5,080 bases of DNA, from contig SYID01000132.1 of the NCBI GenBank assembly GCA_005798925.1, positions 1 to 5,080 on the forward strand, written 5' to 3'. The position numbers and the translations under genes were made by a program. The notes under the pieces are model-generated. The model searched no databases. It was not told the DNA's origin and worked only from the letters and a program-made list of their open reading frames with translations. Of this stretch, positions 1-4,800 are shown one piece after another (within the stretch, counting starts at the first letter, position 1; every line of letters begins with the position of its first letter). This DNA comes from Verrucomicrobiota bacterium. Its GTDB lineage: Bacteria > Verrucomicrobiota > Verrucomicrobiia > Opitutales > UBA953.

Positions 1-95
1 CTTTCAGCTGTCGGCCATCGGCTTCGGGTTCCCGCGGCTGGCTCCCGAACGGCCGGATCCTGAACTGCTGGTCTCCGTGGCCGTCACCCGGCACC

Positions 96-104
96 TGATA
101 ATAT
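96..104 (+). promoter_or_regulatory. Candidate extended -10 promoter element
   Basis: The bases TGATAATAT stand out in very GC-rich surroundings. They can be read as GATAAT (5 of 6 matches to TATAAT) or as an extended -10, TG-A-TAATAT. No good -35 box is visible 16-18 bp upstream. If used, transcription would start near base 111, giving a leader of about 105 nt before the ATG at 217 that contains the inverted repeat at 113-148. On the other strand the same patch reads TATTAT, so it could serve a leftward gene instead. This is a motif match only. Confidence 0.3.
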
Positions 105-112
105 GCCCCCCG

Positions 113-148
113 GCCAATCATCCGGTCTCCGGTTTCCCTTTGATTGGC
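113..148. repeat. 8-bp inverted repeat in leader of the 217-654 gene
   Basis: GCCAATCA at 113-120 is perfectly inverted as TGATTGGC at 141-148, with a 20-bp spacer that itself repeats CCGGT (122-126 and 129-133). The repeat lies just downstream of the -10-like patch. It could be a DNA-binding operator with half-sites about 28 bp apart, or a leader RNA hairpin. The arms contain AT bases, which makes chance pairing slightly less likely in this GC-rich DNA, but 8 bp is short. Confidence 0.35.
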
Positions 149-216
149 GGCCTCTACCCATGCTGGGAATAACTCCGGCTTCCCTCGGCCGGACGCTTGG
201 AGTCTCTTGGGGGCCT

Positions 217-654
217 ATGGCCAAGGTAGAACTCGAAGTCGTCCAGAAAATCCTGAAAGAGAACGGGGTCGACGTCCGTCTCGCCGCGGAGATCCTCAAC
301 CAGCTGCGCGACGTCGTGGCCGAAGAAGCCGTGGAACGGGAGAAGCCGGCCAAGAAGCAGATGTTGATCCTGGTCAGCGAGCCGGAGGAAGGGTTGCCCA
401 AGGATCTGACAGGCTGGGTCGTGCAGCTGCTCGAGGATGACGACCCCCGCGAGGTCGCCGACAAGATCGTCGATGTTTCCAAAGCCTTCAACGAATCCCC
501 CAAGGGCAAGCGCGTCCCGGTCGAATCCTTCGGTGACGCCGTGCAGTCCATCCCCGGCAAGCTCTTCCGTGAGAGCGACCTTTGGATCAAGACCCGCGAG
601 CCGGTCCGCGTCATTGCGGTGAAGAATTCCATCGGCCGCCGTCGGCGCGACTGA
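217..654 (+). CDS. Conserved-looking hypothetical protein, 145 aa
   Basis: I do not recognise this protein. The ATG at 217 is chosen because the sequence after it has normal protein composition (MAKVELEVVQKILKENG...), whereas the in-frame upstream extension from 103 (Pro/Gly/Arg-rich, MPPGQSSGLR...) looks like translated leader. GGGGG at 209-213 is a poor, close ribosome site. The product has no signal peptide or membrane segment and is probably cytoplasmic. Residues 1-45 look alpha-helical and highly charged. A hydrophobic strand follows (QMLILVSEP, 48-56), then an acidic stretch with DDD at 74-76, a mixed region with W67 and W123, and a basic end RRRRD. The strand/helix alternation suggests one small alpha/beta domain. 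The Arg-rich tail might contact nucleic acid, but that is conjecture. It sits alone, with 134 bp before the next gene, on the same strand. Confidence 0.8.
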   Translation: MAKVELEVVQKILKENGVDVRLAAEILNQLRDVVAEEAVEREKPAKKQMLILVSEPEEGLPKDLTGWVVQLLEDDDPREVADKIVDVSKAFNESPKGKRVPVESFGDAVQSIPGKLFRESDLWIKTREPVRVIAVKNSIGRRRRD

Positions 655-788
655 GCTTCGGGCCGGTTTCGGCGAGCGGGTCGTGATGAGGTTCGGGAAA
701 AAGCGAATCTAGAAGGCCTTTTTACCGCATTTAGGCAGGTTGATTGCTCTCGCCTAGACGGCCTGCGGCCCTACTTTTCAGGCCTTCC
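655..788 (+). other. 134-bp intergenic region before the desaturase
   Basis: It holds a weak hairpin candidate, AAAAAG at 698-703 pairing with CTTTTT at 718-723 (14-nt loop). The T run after GGCC could end the upstream transcript, but the stem is A/T only, so termination is doubtful. AGGCCTT occurs twice (714-720 and 780-786); the first copy lies in the palindrome AAGGCCTT (713-720). Two GGCC blocks flank TGC at 760-770. I found no convincing -35/-10 pair and no Shine-Dalgarno sequence directly before the ATG at 789, so how the desaturase is expressed cannot be read from this region. Confidence 0.35.
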
Positions 789-1976
789 ATGAAGTTCAAA
801 AACTTCCCTATCTACCGCATCGAATGGGTGACCTCCACCTTTCTGATCGGGACGGCCCTCCTTTCGTTGACCGTGGTGCCCTGGTTCCTCTGGACCCAGT
901 TCAACCTCCCGGCGGACGCCGCCAACAAAGTCCACGGCTGGGGCTTCGTCTGGGCGCTGTTCGTCTTCTACTACTACGCCACGGGCTTCGGCATCACCCT
1001 CGGCTACCATCGGCTGTTTTCGCACATTTCCTTCAAGGCCAAGTGGCCGGTGAAGGTCTTCGTCCTGCTCTTCGGCGCGGCTTCCTTCGAGAACTCGGCC
1101 CTGGATTGGTCCGCCGACCATCGCATCCACCACAAGCACGTGGACGAAGACGAGGATCCGTATGACATCTCCAAGGGCTTCTTCTACGCCCATATCGGCT
1201 GGCTGCTCTTCCGCCTCAAGCCCAAGCCGCCCGTGACCAACGTCAAGGACCTCGAAGCCGACCCCCTCGTGATGTGGCAGCATCGTTACGTCCAGTGGAT
1301 CGGGGCCTTCGTGGGTTTCGTGGTGCCCTCCGCCCTCGGTTACGGCTACGCCGTCCTCAACGGCTTCGCCAACCCCGGCATGACCGCCCTGGCCTGCTTC
1401 CTCATCGCCGGCCTGCTCCGCACGGTCGTCGTCCAGCAAGGCACCTTCTGCATCAATTCCCTCTGTCACATGATCGGCCGCCGTCCCTACTCGACCGACC
1501 ACAGCGCCCGCGACAGCGGCGTCGTCGCGCTCCTGACCTTCGGCGAGGGTTATCATAACTATCACCACGAATTCCAGCACGACTACCGCAACGGCGTGAA
1601 GCCCTGGCAGTTCGACCCGACCAAGTGGATCATCTGGACCCTTTCCAAGGTCGGCCTGACCGAGGACCTGCGCCGCGTGCCGGATTCCCGCATCATGGCC
1701 GCCGAGCTCAAGGAAAAGAGCCGCACCCTCGGTCGCGACATCGACTCGCTCGCCGCCCGCCTCGACGTGCGCTCCCGCGAACTCAAGGCCAAGACGATCG
1801 CCGCCGCCCACGAGCTGGCCAGCGAACTGGCGCGCCGCGCGGAAATCCTCAAGGAAGCCGCCACGACCAAGGCCGAGGTGGCGCATGAGACGATGGTCGA
1901 GCTGCGCGGTCTGCTTAACCAGGCCGCCTCGCACCTCGAAGCCCTGCGCCGCGCCGGCGCCGGATCGGCCGCCTAA
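789..1976 (+). CDS. Membrane acyl-CoA (delta-9 type) fatty acid desaturase
   Basis: This is a 395-residue di-iron membrane desaturase of the stearoyl-CoA desaturase/OLE1 type, which uses O2 to insert a cis double bond into a fatty acyl chain at the inner membrane. All three histidine boxes are present: HRLFSH (H74, H79), HRIHHKH (H111, H114, H115) and HNYHH (H256, H259, H260). N223 and H227 in NSLCH match the further metal ligands known from the mammalian enzyme. Hydrophobic segments lie at about 14-35, 51-73, 88-100, 168-190 and 198-215. The ATG at 789 (MKFKNFPIYRIEW) is preferred to the one at 744, whose 15 extra residues are Pro/Arg-rich and do not look like protein. Unusually, the catalytic core ends near residue 300 and about 90 further residues form an Ala/Glu/Arg/Lys-rich, helix-favouring tail. 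The acyl substrate and exact double-bond position cannot be read from sequence. Confidence 0.95.
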   Translation: MKFKNFPIYRIEWVTSTFLIGTALLSLTVVPWFLWTQFNLPADAANKVHGWGFVWALFVFYYYATGFGITLGYHRLFSHISFKAKWPVKVFVLLFGAASFENSALDWSADHRIHHKHVDEDEDPYDISKGFFYAHIGWLLFRLKPKPPVTNVKDLEADPLVMWQHRYVQWIGAFVGFVVPSALGYGYAVLNGFANPGMTALACFLIAGLLRTVVVQQGTFCINSLCHMIGRRPYSTDHSARDSGVVALLTFGEGYHNYHHEFQHDYRNGVKPWQFDPTKWIIWTLSKVGLTEDLRRVPDSRIMAAELKEKSRTLGRDIDSLAARLDVRSRELKAKTIAAAHELASELARRAEILKEAATTKAEVAHETMVELRGLLNQAASHLEALRRAGAGSAA

Positions 1977-1983
1977 GCCGTCG

Positions 1984-2445
1984 TCAGCGGAGCAAGCCCT
2001 GCACCAGTTCGAGGACGCGCGCTTCGATCTGCGGCAGCGCTTCTTCGGGTTGCGCGCAGTCGATGTCGTGCACCGTCCAGTAATCGATCCGGTCGGCCCA
2101 TTCCGGATGGGCTTGCCGCATCATGGCGTGATGTTCGTCCTTCTTGAGGGCGATGGTCCGGTGGGCCTTTTCCAAGTCTTCCCGGCGGAGCTGGGTGGGG
2201 GCGGGCCCGGTCAGGTCGAGCGGGATGCCCAGTTCGCGCAGGCGGCGCTCGGTGTCCGGGGATATCAGGGTGGGTTCATCGGCGACCAGGGAGGTCAGCA
2301 ACCCCCGCGAAAAAGCCCGGGCGGGGTGCCCGATCCGCGCGGCATGCCAGTTGAACAGGGCCTCCGCATGGCGGCTCCGGTAGAAATTACCCGTGCAGAC
2401 GAAGAGGGTGAGGGGGCCAGAATCTGCGCTTGTGCGTTGGGGCAT
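1984..2445 (-). CDS. Low-molecular-weight protein tyrosine phosphatase-like protein
   Basis: A 153-residue cytoplasmic protein of the LMW-PTP/arsenate reductase fold. Strand PLTLFV (11-16) leads into the phosphate-binding loop CTGNFYRS, with nucleophile C17, R23 and S24, i.e. an intact CX5RS motif. The usual loop reads CxGNICRSP; here Phe-Tyr replaces Ile-Cys and the proline is absent (RSRHAEALFN). The late loop that carries the general-acid Asp, normally DP(Y/F), reads DYWTVHDID (121-129). As I recall, a distinct bacterial subfamily keeps this W-x-V-H-D-I-D pattern, so D127 or D129 is the likely acid. Classical relatives dephosphorylate tyrosine kinases of polysaccharide export, or reduce arsenate, but neither kind of partner gene is in view. 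The gene converges on the desaturase (7 bp between stops) and diverges from the lipoprotein (35 bp). No Shine-Dalgarno is seen before the only upstream ATG. Confidence 0.88.
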   Translation of the reverse strand: MPQRTSADSGPLTLFVCTGNFYRSRHAEALFNWHAARIGHPARAFSRGLLTSLVADEPTLISPDTERRLRELGIPLDLTGPAPTQLRREDLEKAHRTIALKKDEHHAMMRQAHPEWADRIDYWTVHDIDCAQPEEALPQIEARVLELVQGLLR

Positions 2446-2457
2446 GCCGGGTAGAGT
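2430..2457 (+). promoter_or_regulatory. Possible promoter for the small lipoprotein gene
   Basis: TTGTGC (2430-2435) and TAGAGT (2452-2457) are 16 bp apart, a weak sigma-70-like pair (3/6 and 4/6 matches). The predicted start near 2464 would leave a leader of about 17 nt before the ATG at 2481. The boxes overlap the first codons of the divergent phosphatase gene, as they must, because only 35 bp separate the two start codons. No matching box was found for the phosphatase direction. Confidence 0.22.
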
Positions 2458-2480
2458 CCCGACAACCTAACCTCACTGCC

Positions 2481-2723
2481 ATGGCACGCAACCTGTTCGT
2501 TCTCTCCCTCCTTTCCTTCGCCATCGTCGGCTGCATGGGTCCTGAAAAGGGTCCGTCTCCCGTCACCGACGGCGCCGGCGACGCCAATCTCGTCCCGGCC
2601 GCCGGCCTGACCCCGGTCATCGCCCCGGTCGTCGCCGAGCCCGCTCCGGCTCCCGCTTCCGCCCCGGCGGCTCCCGCCAAGTCGAAGGGCAAGCTGCCCC
2701 TCAACAGCAACAGCAGCAAGTAA
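2481..2723 (+). CDS. Small Pro/Ala-rich lipoprotein, 80 aa
   Basis: The N-terminus is a lipoprotein signal: M-A-R, then the hydrophobic run LFVLSLLSFAIV, then G17-C18. I15-V16-G17-C18 fits the lipobox, so C18 is the likely lipidated cysteine and the mature protein would be only about 63 residues, anchored to a membrane. The mature part is low-complexity: GPEKGPSPVTDGAG, then alternating Ala/Pro (VAEPAPAPASAPAAPAKSKG), ending LPLNSNSSK. There is no globular domain, so it may act as a tether or spacer, or be a fragment-like surface peptide; function is unknown. Starting at the ATG at 2481 rather than 2430 places the hydrophobic segment at the N-terminus, as a signal peptide needs. No Shine-Dalgarno precedes it. 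It is divergent from the phosphatase and convergent with the epimerase, 10 bp between stop codons. Confidence 0.75.
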   Translation: MARNLFVLSLLSFAIVGCMGPEKGPSPVTDGAGDANLVPAAGLTPVIAPVVAEPAPAPASAPAAPAKSKGKLPLNSNSSK

Positions 2724-2737
2724 GCCGCGAGGCTTAC
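2720..2737. repeat. Hairpin containing both convergent stop codons
   Basis: GTAAGCC (2720-2726) and GGCTTAC (2731-2737) form a perfect 7-bp inverted repeat around a GCGA loop. On the + transcript GCGA is a GNRA-type tetraloop, which stabilises hairpins. The lipoprotein stop TAA (2721-2723) and the epimerase stop TAA (2736-2734 on -) occupy mirror positions in the stem. On the - strand the stem is followed by a moderately T-rich run (TTGCTGCTGTTGCTGTTG), so it could weakly terminate the epimerase transcript or stabilise both 3' ends. Confidence 0.5.
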
Positions 2738-3633
2738 ATCAGCGACACCTCGGTGACGAAGGTGTCGATATGGCCGGGCTCCGCGAAACGGAGCCCGTTC
2801 TTATGTTCGGGGCTGTTCGGCGGCCCCATCCAAGGCTCGACGCAGTAATACGGGGCTTCCGGGTCGGGCGTCCAGGTGACGACGCTCGCCCACGCGCCCG
2901 GGATCGGTTCCTCGCCGACCTTCACCGTGACGTCTTCCTCGCCTGACTTGGGGCCGAAGCTGACCGTCGCCGACCTGAGGTTCGTGAAGATGCAGTCGGA
3001 GAGGTGCGGGCTGTCGAAGCCGATCGAATCCTGGCCCTTGAGCTCGGCGAAGGGCACGAGCTTGCCGTCGGCGGCGTGCCGCCACTGCTTCTTGGAGGGG
3101 ATCTTCACGACGTAGTCGCGGCGGCTCAGGCCGGCGTGCCACGGCAGCGTGAAGTAGAAGTGATGGCCCGCGCACCACGGCAGCGACTGGGCGTCGCGGT
3201 TCTCGAATTCGAAGGTGATCCGCAGGAACAGCTCGAGGAAGTCGAACCGCACGCGGAAATCATACGCGTACGGGTAGCAGTTCCGGCCCCGCTCGTCCTG
3301 GATCATCCGGACGACGGCGTGCTTGGGGCCGCTCTCCACGATCTCAAAGGCCGAGTCCCGCGCGAACCCGTGCTGCGGCATCGGGCGCTTGACGCCGTCG
3401 GCCGCCTTCCAGGCGAACTTCTCGCCGTCGGCGTAGTTGCGGCCCATGAAGGGGAAGAGGATCGGGTTGCCGCCCCGGACCGGGCCGATCTTGTCGAGGT
3501 CCATCGGCGCGCCTTCCGGCCAGAAGAGGACTTCGCGGCGGCCGGTCGGGACGTCGAGCCGCCAGCGCAGCAGGCGCGCGCCGCGGGTCAGGCAGGTCTC
3601 GTAGGTCGCGGCGCCGACCTTCCATCGTTCCAT
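2734..3633 (-). CDS. Aldose 1-epimerase (galactose mutarotase-like) family protein
   Basis: A 299-residue, cytoplasmic, all-beta mutarotase-fold protein. The family interconverts alpha and beta anomers of hexoses or hexose phosphates. Expected active-site elements are visible: VRGGNPILFPF (R53), QHGFARDSAF (H88, R92), GHHFYFTLP (H157/H158) and CVEPWMGPPNS, whose E256 matches the catalytic Glu. The histidine pair plus Glu suggests a working enzyme; free sugar versus sugar-6-phosphate cannot be decided. I chose the ATG at 3633 because AAGAGGA lies about 10 nt upstream, the only good ribosome site in the window, and MERWKVGAATYE begins the first beta strand directly. The ATG at 3663 (MQSYEEDG, 10 residues longer) or a TTG at 3675 are alternatives without a ribosome site. 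It is the last gene of a possible - strand operon, 73 bp after the methyltransferase. Confidence 0.88.
   Translation of the reverse strand: MERWKVGAATYETCLTRGARLLRWRLDVPTGRREVLFWPEGAPMDLDKIGPVRGGNPILFPFMGRNYADGEKFAWKAADGVKRPMPQHGFARDSAFEIVESGPKHAVVRMIQDERGRNCYPYAYDFRVRFDFLELFLRITFEFENRDAQSLPWCAGHHFYFTLPWHAGLSRRDYVVKIPSKKQWRHAADGKLVPFAELKGQDSIGFDSPHLSDCIFTNLRSATVSFGPKSGEEDVTVKVGEEPIPGAWASVVTWTPDPEAPYYCVEPWMGPPNSPEHKNGLRFAEPGHIDTFVTEVSLM
2775..2807 (+). terminator. Rho-independent terminator-like hairpin inside the epimerase gene
   Basis: CGGGCTCCG (2775-2783) and CGGAGCCCG (2789-2797) make a perfect 9-bp, mostly G/C stem with the loop CGAAA. On + it is followed by TTCTTATGTT (7 T in 10), the layout of an intrinsic terminator. 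It lies 52 bp past the lipoprotein stop on the same strand and so would stop that transcript. At the same time it encodes the residues around N-G-L-R-F-A-E-P-G near the C-terminus of the - strand epimerase. The interrupted T run is its weak point. Confidence 0.55.
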
Positions 3634-3671
3634 CGGCACGCCGTCCTCTTCGTAGCTCTGCATGACGACGA

Positions 3672-3702
3672 GCAAACGCCGCCGACGCCCCGTGGCAAAC
3701 GC
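3672..3702. repeat. Short direct repeat in methyltransferase-epimerase gap
   Basis: GCAAACGC occurs at 3672-3679 and again at 3695-3702, a 23-bp period (roughly two helical turns), within the 73 bp between the methyltransferase stop and the epimerase ATG. On the coding strand it reads GCGTTTGC. Two same-face copies could be a binding site for an activator or repressor, but an 8-bp match may be chance. Confidence 0.25.
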
Positions 3703-3706
3703 GGAC

Positions 3707-4747
3707 TTAGCCCGCGCGCTTGGCGAAGCGGTAATGGCACACCATCCACTCCGCGCCGCCCCGGTAGTTCCACAGCTCGGCGCAGGCCATGAAGAAGACG
3801 CGCCAGTTGGCCAGCCAGGCCTTCGCCCGGTCGGGGCCGTAGGTCTGGGCGAAGATCCGGAGGATCTCCTCGCGGTGGCGGTCCGTGTTCTGCAGCCAAT
3901 GCTCCGAGGTCTGGCCGTAGTGGCGGCCTTCGACCTCCCATTGCTGCTCGAGCCGGAGGTCCTCCTGGAAGCGGCTGGCGAGGCAGTTCGAGGGCATGAT
4001 GCCGCCGGTGAAGAAATGGCGCGACATCCAGTCGGTCGAGTCCTTGGCCGCGAAATGGTACGCGACGTCCTTGTGCGTGAAGACGTGGAAGAAGAGCTTG
4101 CCGCCGGGCTTGAGCCAGCCGGCGATGCGGCGCATGAGCTCGCCCCAGTTCTTCATGTGCTCGAACATCTCGACGGAGACGACGCGGTCGTAACGCGCGG
4201 CCTCGGCGGCGAAGACGTTCATGTCGCAGGTGATGATGCGGACGTTCTTGAAGCCGCGCTTGGCGCACTCGCCCTCGATGTGGGCGCGCTGGGAGGCGGA
4301 GTTGGAGACGCCGGTGATGCGGGCGGCGGGGTATTTCTCGGCCATCCAGAGCGTGAGCGAGCCCCAGCCGCAGCCGAGCTCGAGGATTTCCAGGCCGTCC
4401 TTGAGCTCCGCCCGGGCGCAGGTGCGCGTGAGCATGGTCTCTTCGGCCTGGGCGATGGTCTCGGCGCCGGTCTCGTAGAAGCAGGAGGAGTATTTCAGGC
4501 GCGGCCCGAGGCAGAGCTTGTAGAACTCCGCCGGGACTTCGTAGTGCTGGTCGTTCGCGGCCTTGGTCTCGATCGCGACGGGGAGCGTGCGCAGTTCGGC
4601 GGCGAACGCGTCGACCTTGGCGTAGCGCGCCGCGGCGTCGTCGGGACGTTCGTCCTTCAGGCGCTGCCTGAGAAGACGACGGATGCCCCAGCGGATCGCG
4701 CCGTCGGGCAGGACGTCTTTTTCGATGAGTTTATCGAGCAGCGGCAT
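3707..4747 (-). CDS. CFA synthase/coclaurine N-methyltransferase-like SAM methyltransferase
   Basis: A 346-residue class I methyltransferase of the cyclopropane-fatty-acyl-phospholipid synthase superfamily. After a helical N-terminal region (1-60) come NDQHYEVPAEFY (65-76) and YSSCFYE (86-92), typical of the family, then the SAM-binding loop LELGCGWGS (122-130), ITGVSNSASQ, CDMNVF, SVEMFEHM (191-198) and the post-core KPGGKLFFH (213-221). FTHKDVAYHF and WMSRHFFTGGIMPS (240-253) resemble the coclaurine N-methyltransferase branch more than E. coli Cfa, so methyl transfer to a double bond of a membrane lipid is likely but another acceptor is possible. The ATG at 4747 is chosen because upstream codons in this frame are shadow sequence of the next gene. 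No Shine-Dalgarno precedes it (TTTGCCCCC). It follows the DUF1295 gene by 53 bp; the two families often occur side by side in lipid-modification clusters. Confidence 0.9.
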   Translation of the reverse strand: MPLLDKLIEKDVLPDGAIRWGIRRLLRQRLKDERPDDAAARYAKVDAFAAELRTLPVAIETKAANDQHYEVPAEFYKLCLGPRLKYSSCFYETGAETIAQAEETMLTRTCARAELKDGLEILELGCGWGSLTLWMAEKYPAARITGVSNSASQRAHIEGECAKRGFKNVRIITCDMNVFAAEAARYDRVVSVEMFEHMKNWGELMRRIAGWLKPGGKLFFHVFTHKDVAYHFAAKDSTDWMSRHFFTGGIMPSNCLASRFQEDLRLEQQWEVEGRHYGQTSEHWLQNTDRHREEILRIFAQTYGPDRAKAWLANWRVFFMACAELWNYRGGAEWMVCHYRFAKRAG

Positions 4748-4755
4748 GGGGGCAA

Positions 4756-4782
4756 ATTGTACGCCGTCCCCGCCGCTGGCAA
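4756..4782 (-). promoter_or_regulatory. Candidate promoter directly before methyltransferase ATG
   Basis: On - the sequence reads TTGCCA (4782-4777), a 15-bp spacer, then TACAAT (4761-4756; 5 of 6 to TATAAT). Only 8 nt lie between the TACAAT box and the ATG at 4747, so transcription would begin at or a base or two before the A of the ATG, giving a leaderless or nearly leaderless message. The lack of a Shine-Dalgarno fits this. The 15-bp spacer is shorter than the preferred 17. The gene may also be read through from the DUF1295 gene. Confidence 0.4.
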
Positions 4783-4800
4783 CCCGTCGCCTCGGAAATC

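Larger units (their letters stand above)
1..216. other. Left-edge leader/intergenic region, no confident gene
   Basis: No gene can be called with confidence here. On + a frame is open from base 2 to a stop at 170-172 (56 codons). Its first 30 or so codons are rich in G/C at the third position, so it could be the tail of an upstream gene, but it ends in a run with rare codons (ATA ATA) and resembles no family I know. On - a GTG at 94-92 opens a frame of 31 codons running off the left edge, so the start of a divergent gene is equally possible. An AT-rich patch at 96-104 and an inverted repeat at 113-148 favour a promoter region over coding sequence from about base 95 onward. Confidence 0.4.

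Noticed and set aside
698..723. Terminator after the 145-residue protein (AAAAAG/CTTTTT stem)
   Set aside because: The stem has only one G-C pair and a 14-nt loop; too weak to call as a terminator, so mentioned only under the intergenic region.
771..1934. Long open frame on - (387 codons) opposite the desaturase
   Set aside because: It is the mirror of a strongly supported gene; its product is a Val/Gly/Glu/Asp/His-rich string typical of antisense frames in GC-rich DNA, with no recognisable domain.
1970..1990. Possible shared terminator between desaturase and phosphatase
   Set aside because: Only a CCGC/GCGG 4-bp pairing with a long loop and no T run on either strand; nothing beyond chance in GC-rich sequence.
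1885..2454. Open frame on + opposite the phosphatase
   Set aside because: The - strand gene has an intact CX5RS loop and fold-wide similarity; the + frame is a shadow and would overlap the desaturase end.
2687..2699. GGGCA-AGC-TGCCC hairpin inside the lipoprotein gene as terminator of the epimerase transcript
   Set aside because: A 5-bp stem with a 3-nt loop and no real T run on the - strand; such short GC hairpins are expected by chance here.
3004..3792. Open frame on + opposite the epimerase
   Set aside because: Antisense shadow of a gene with a full active-site set; composition biased and no family resemblance.
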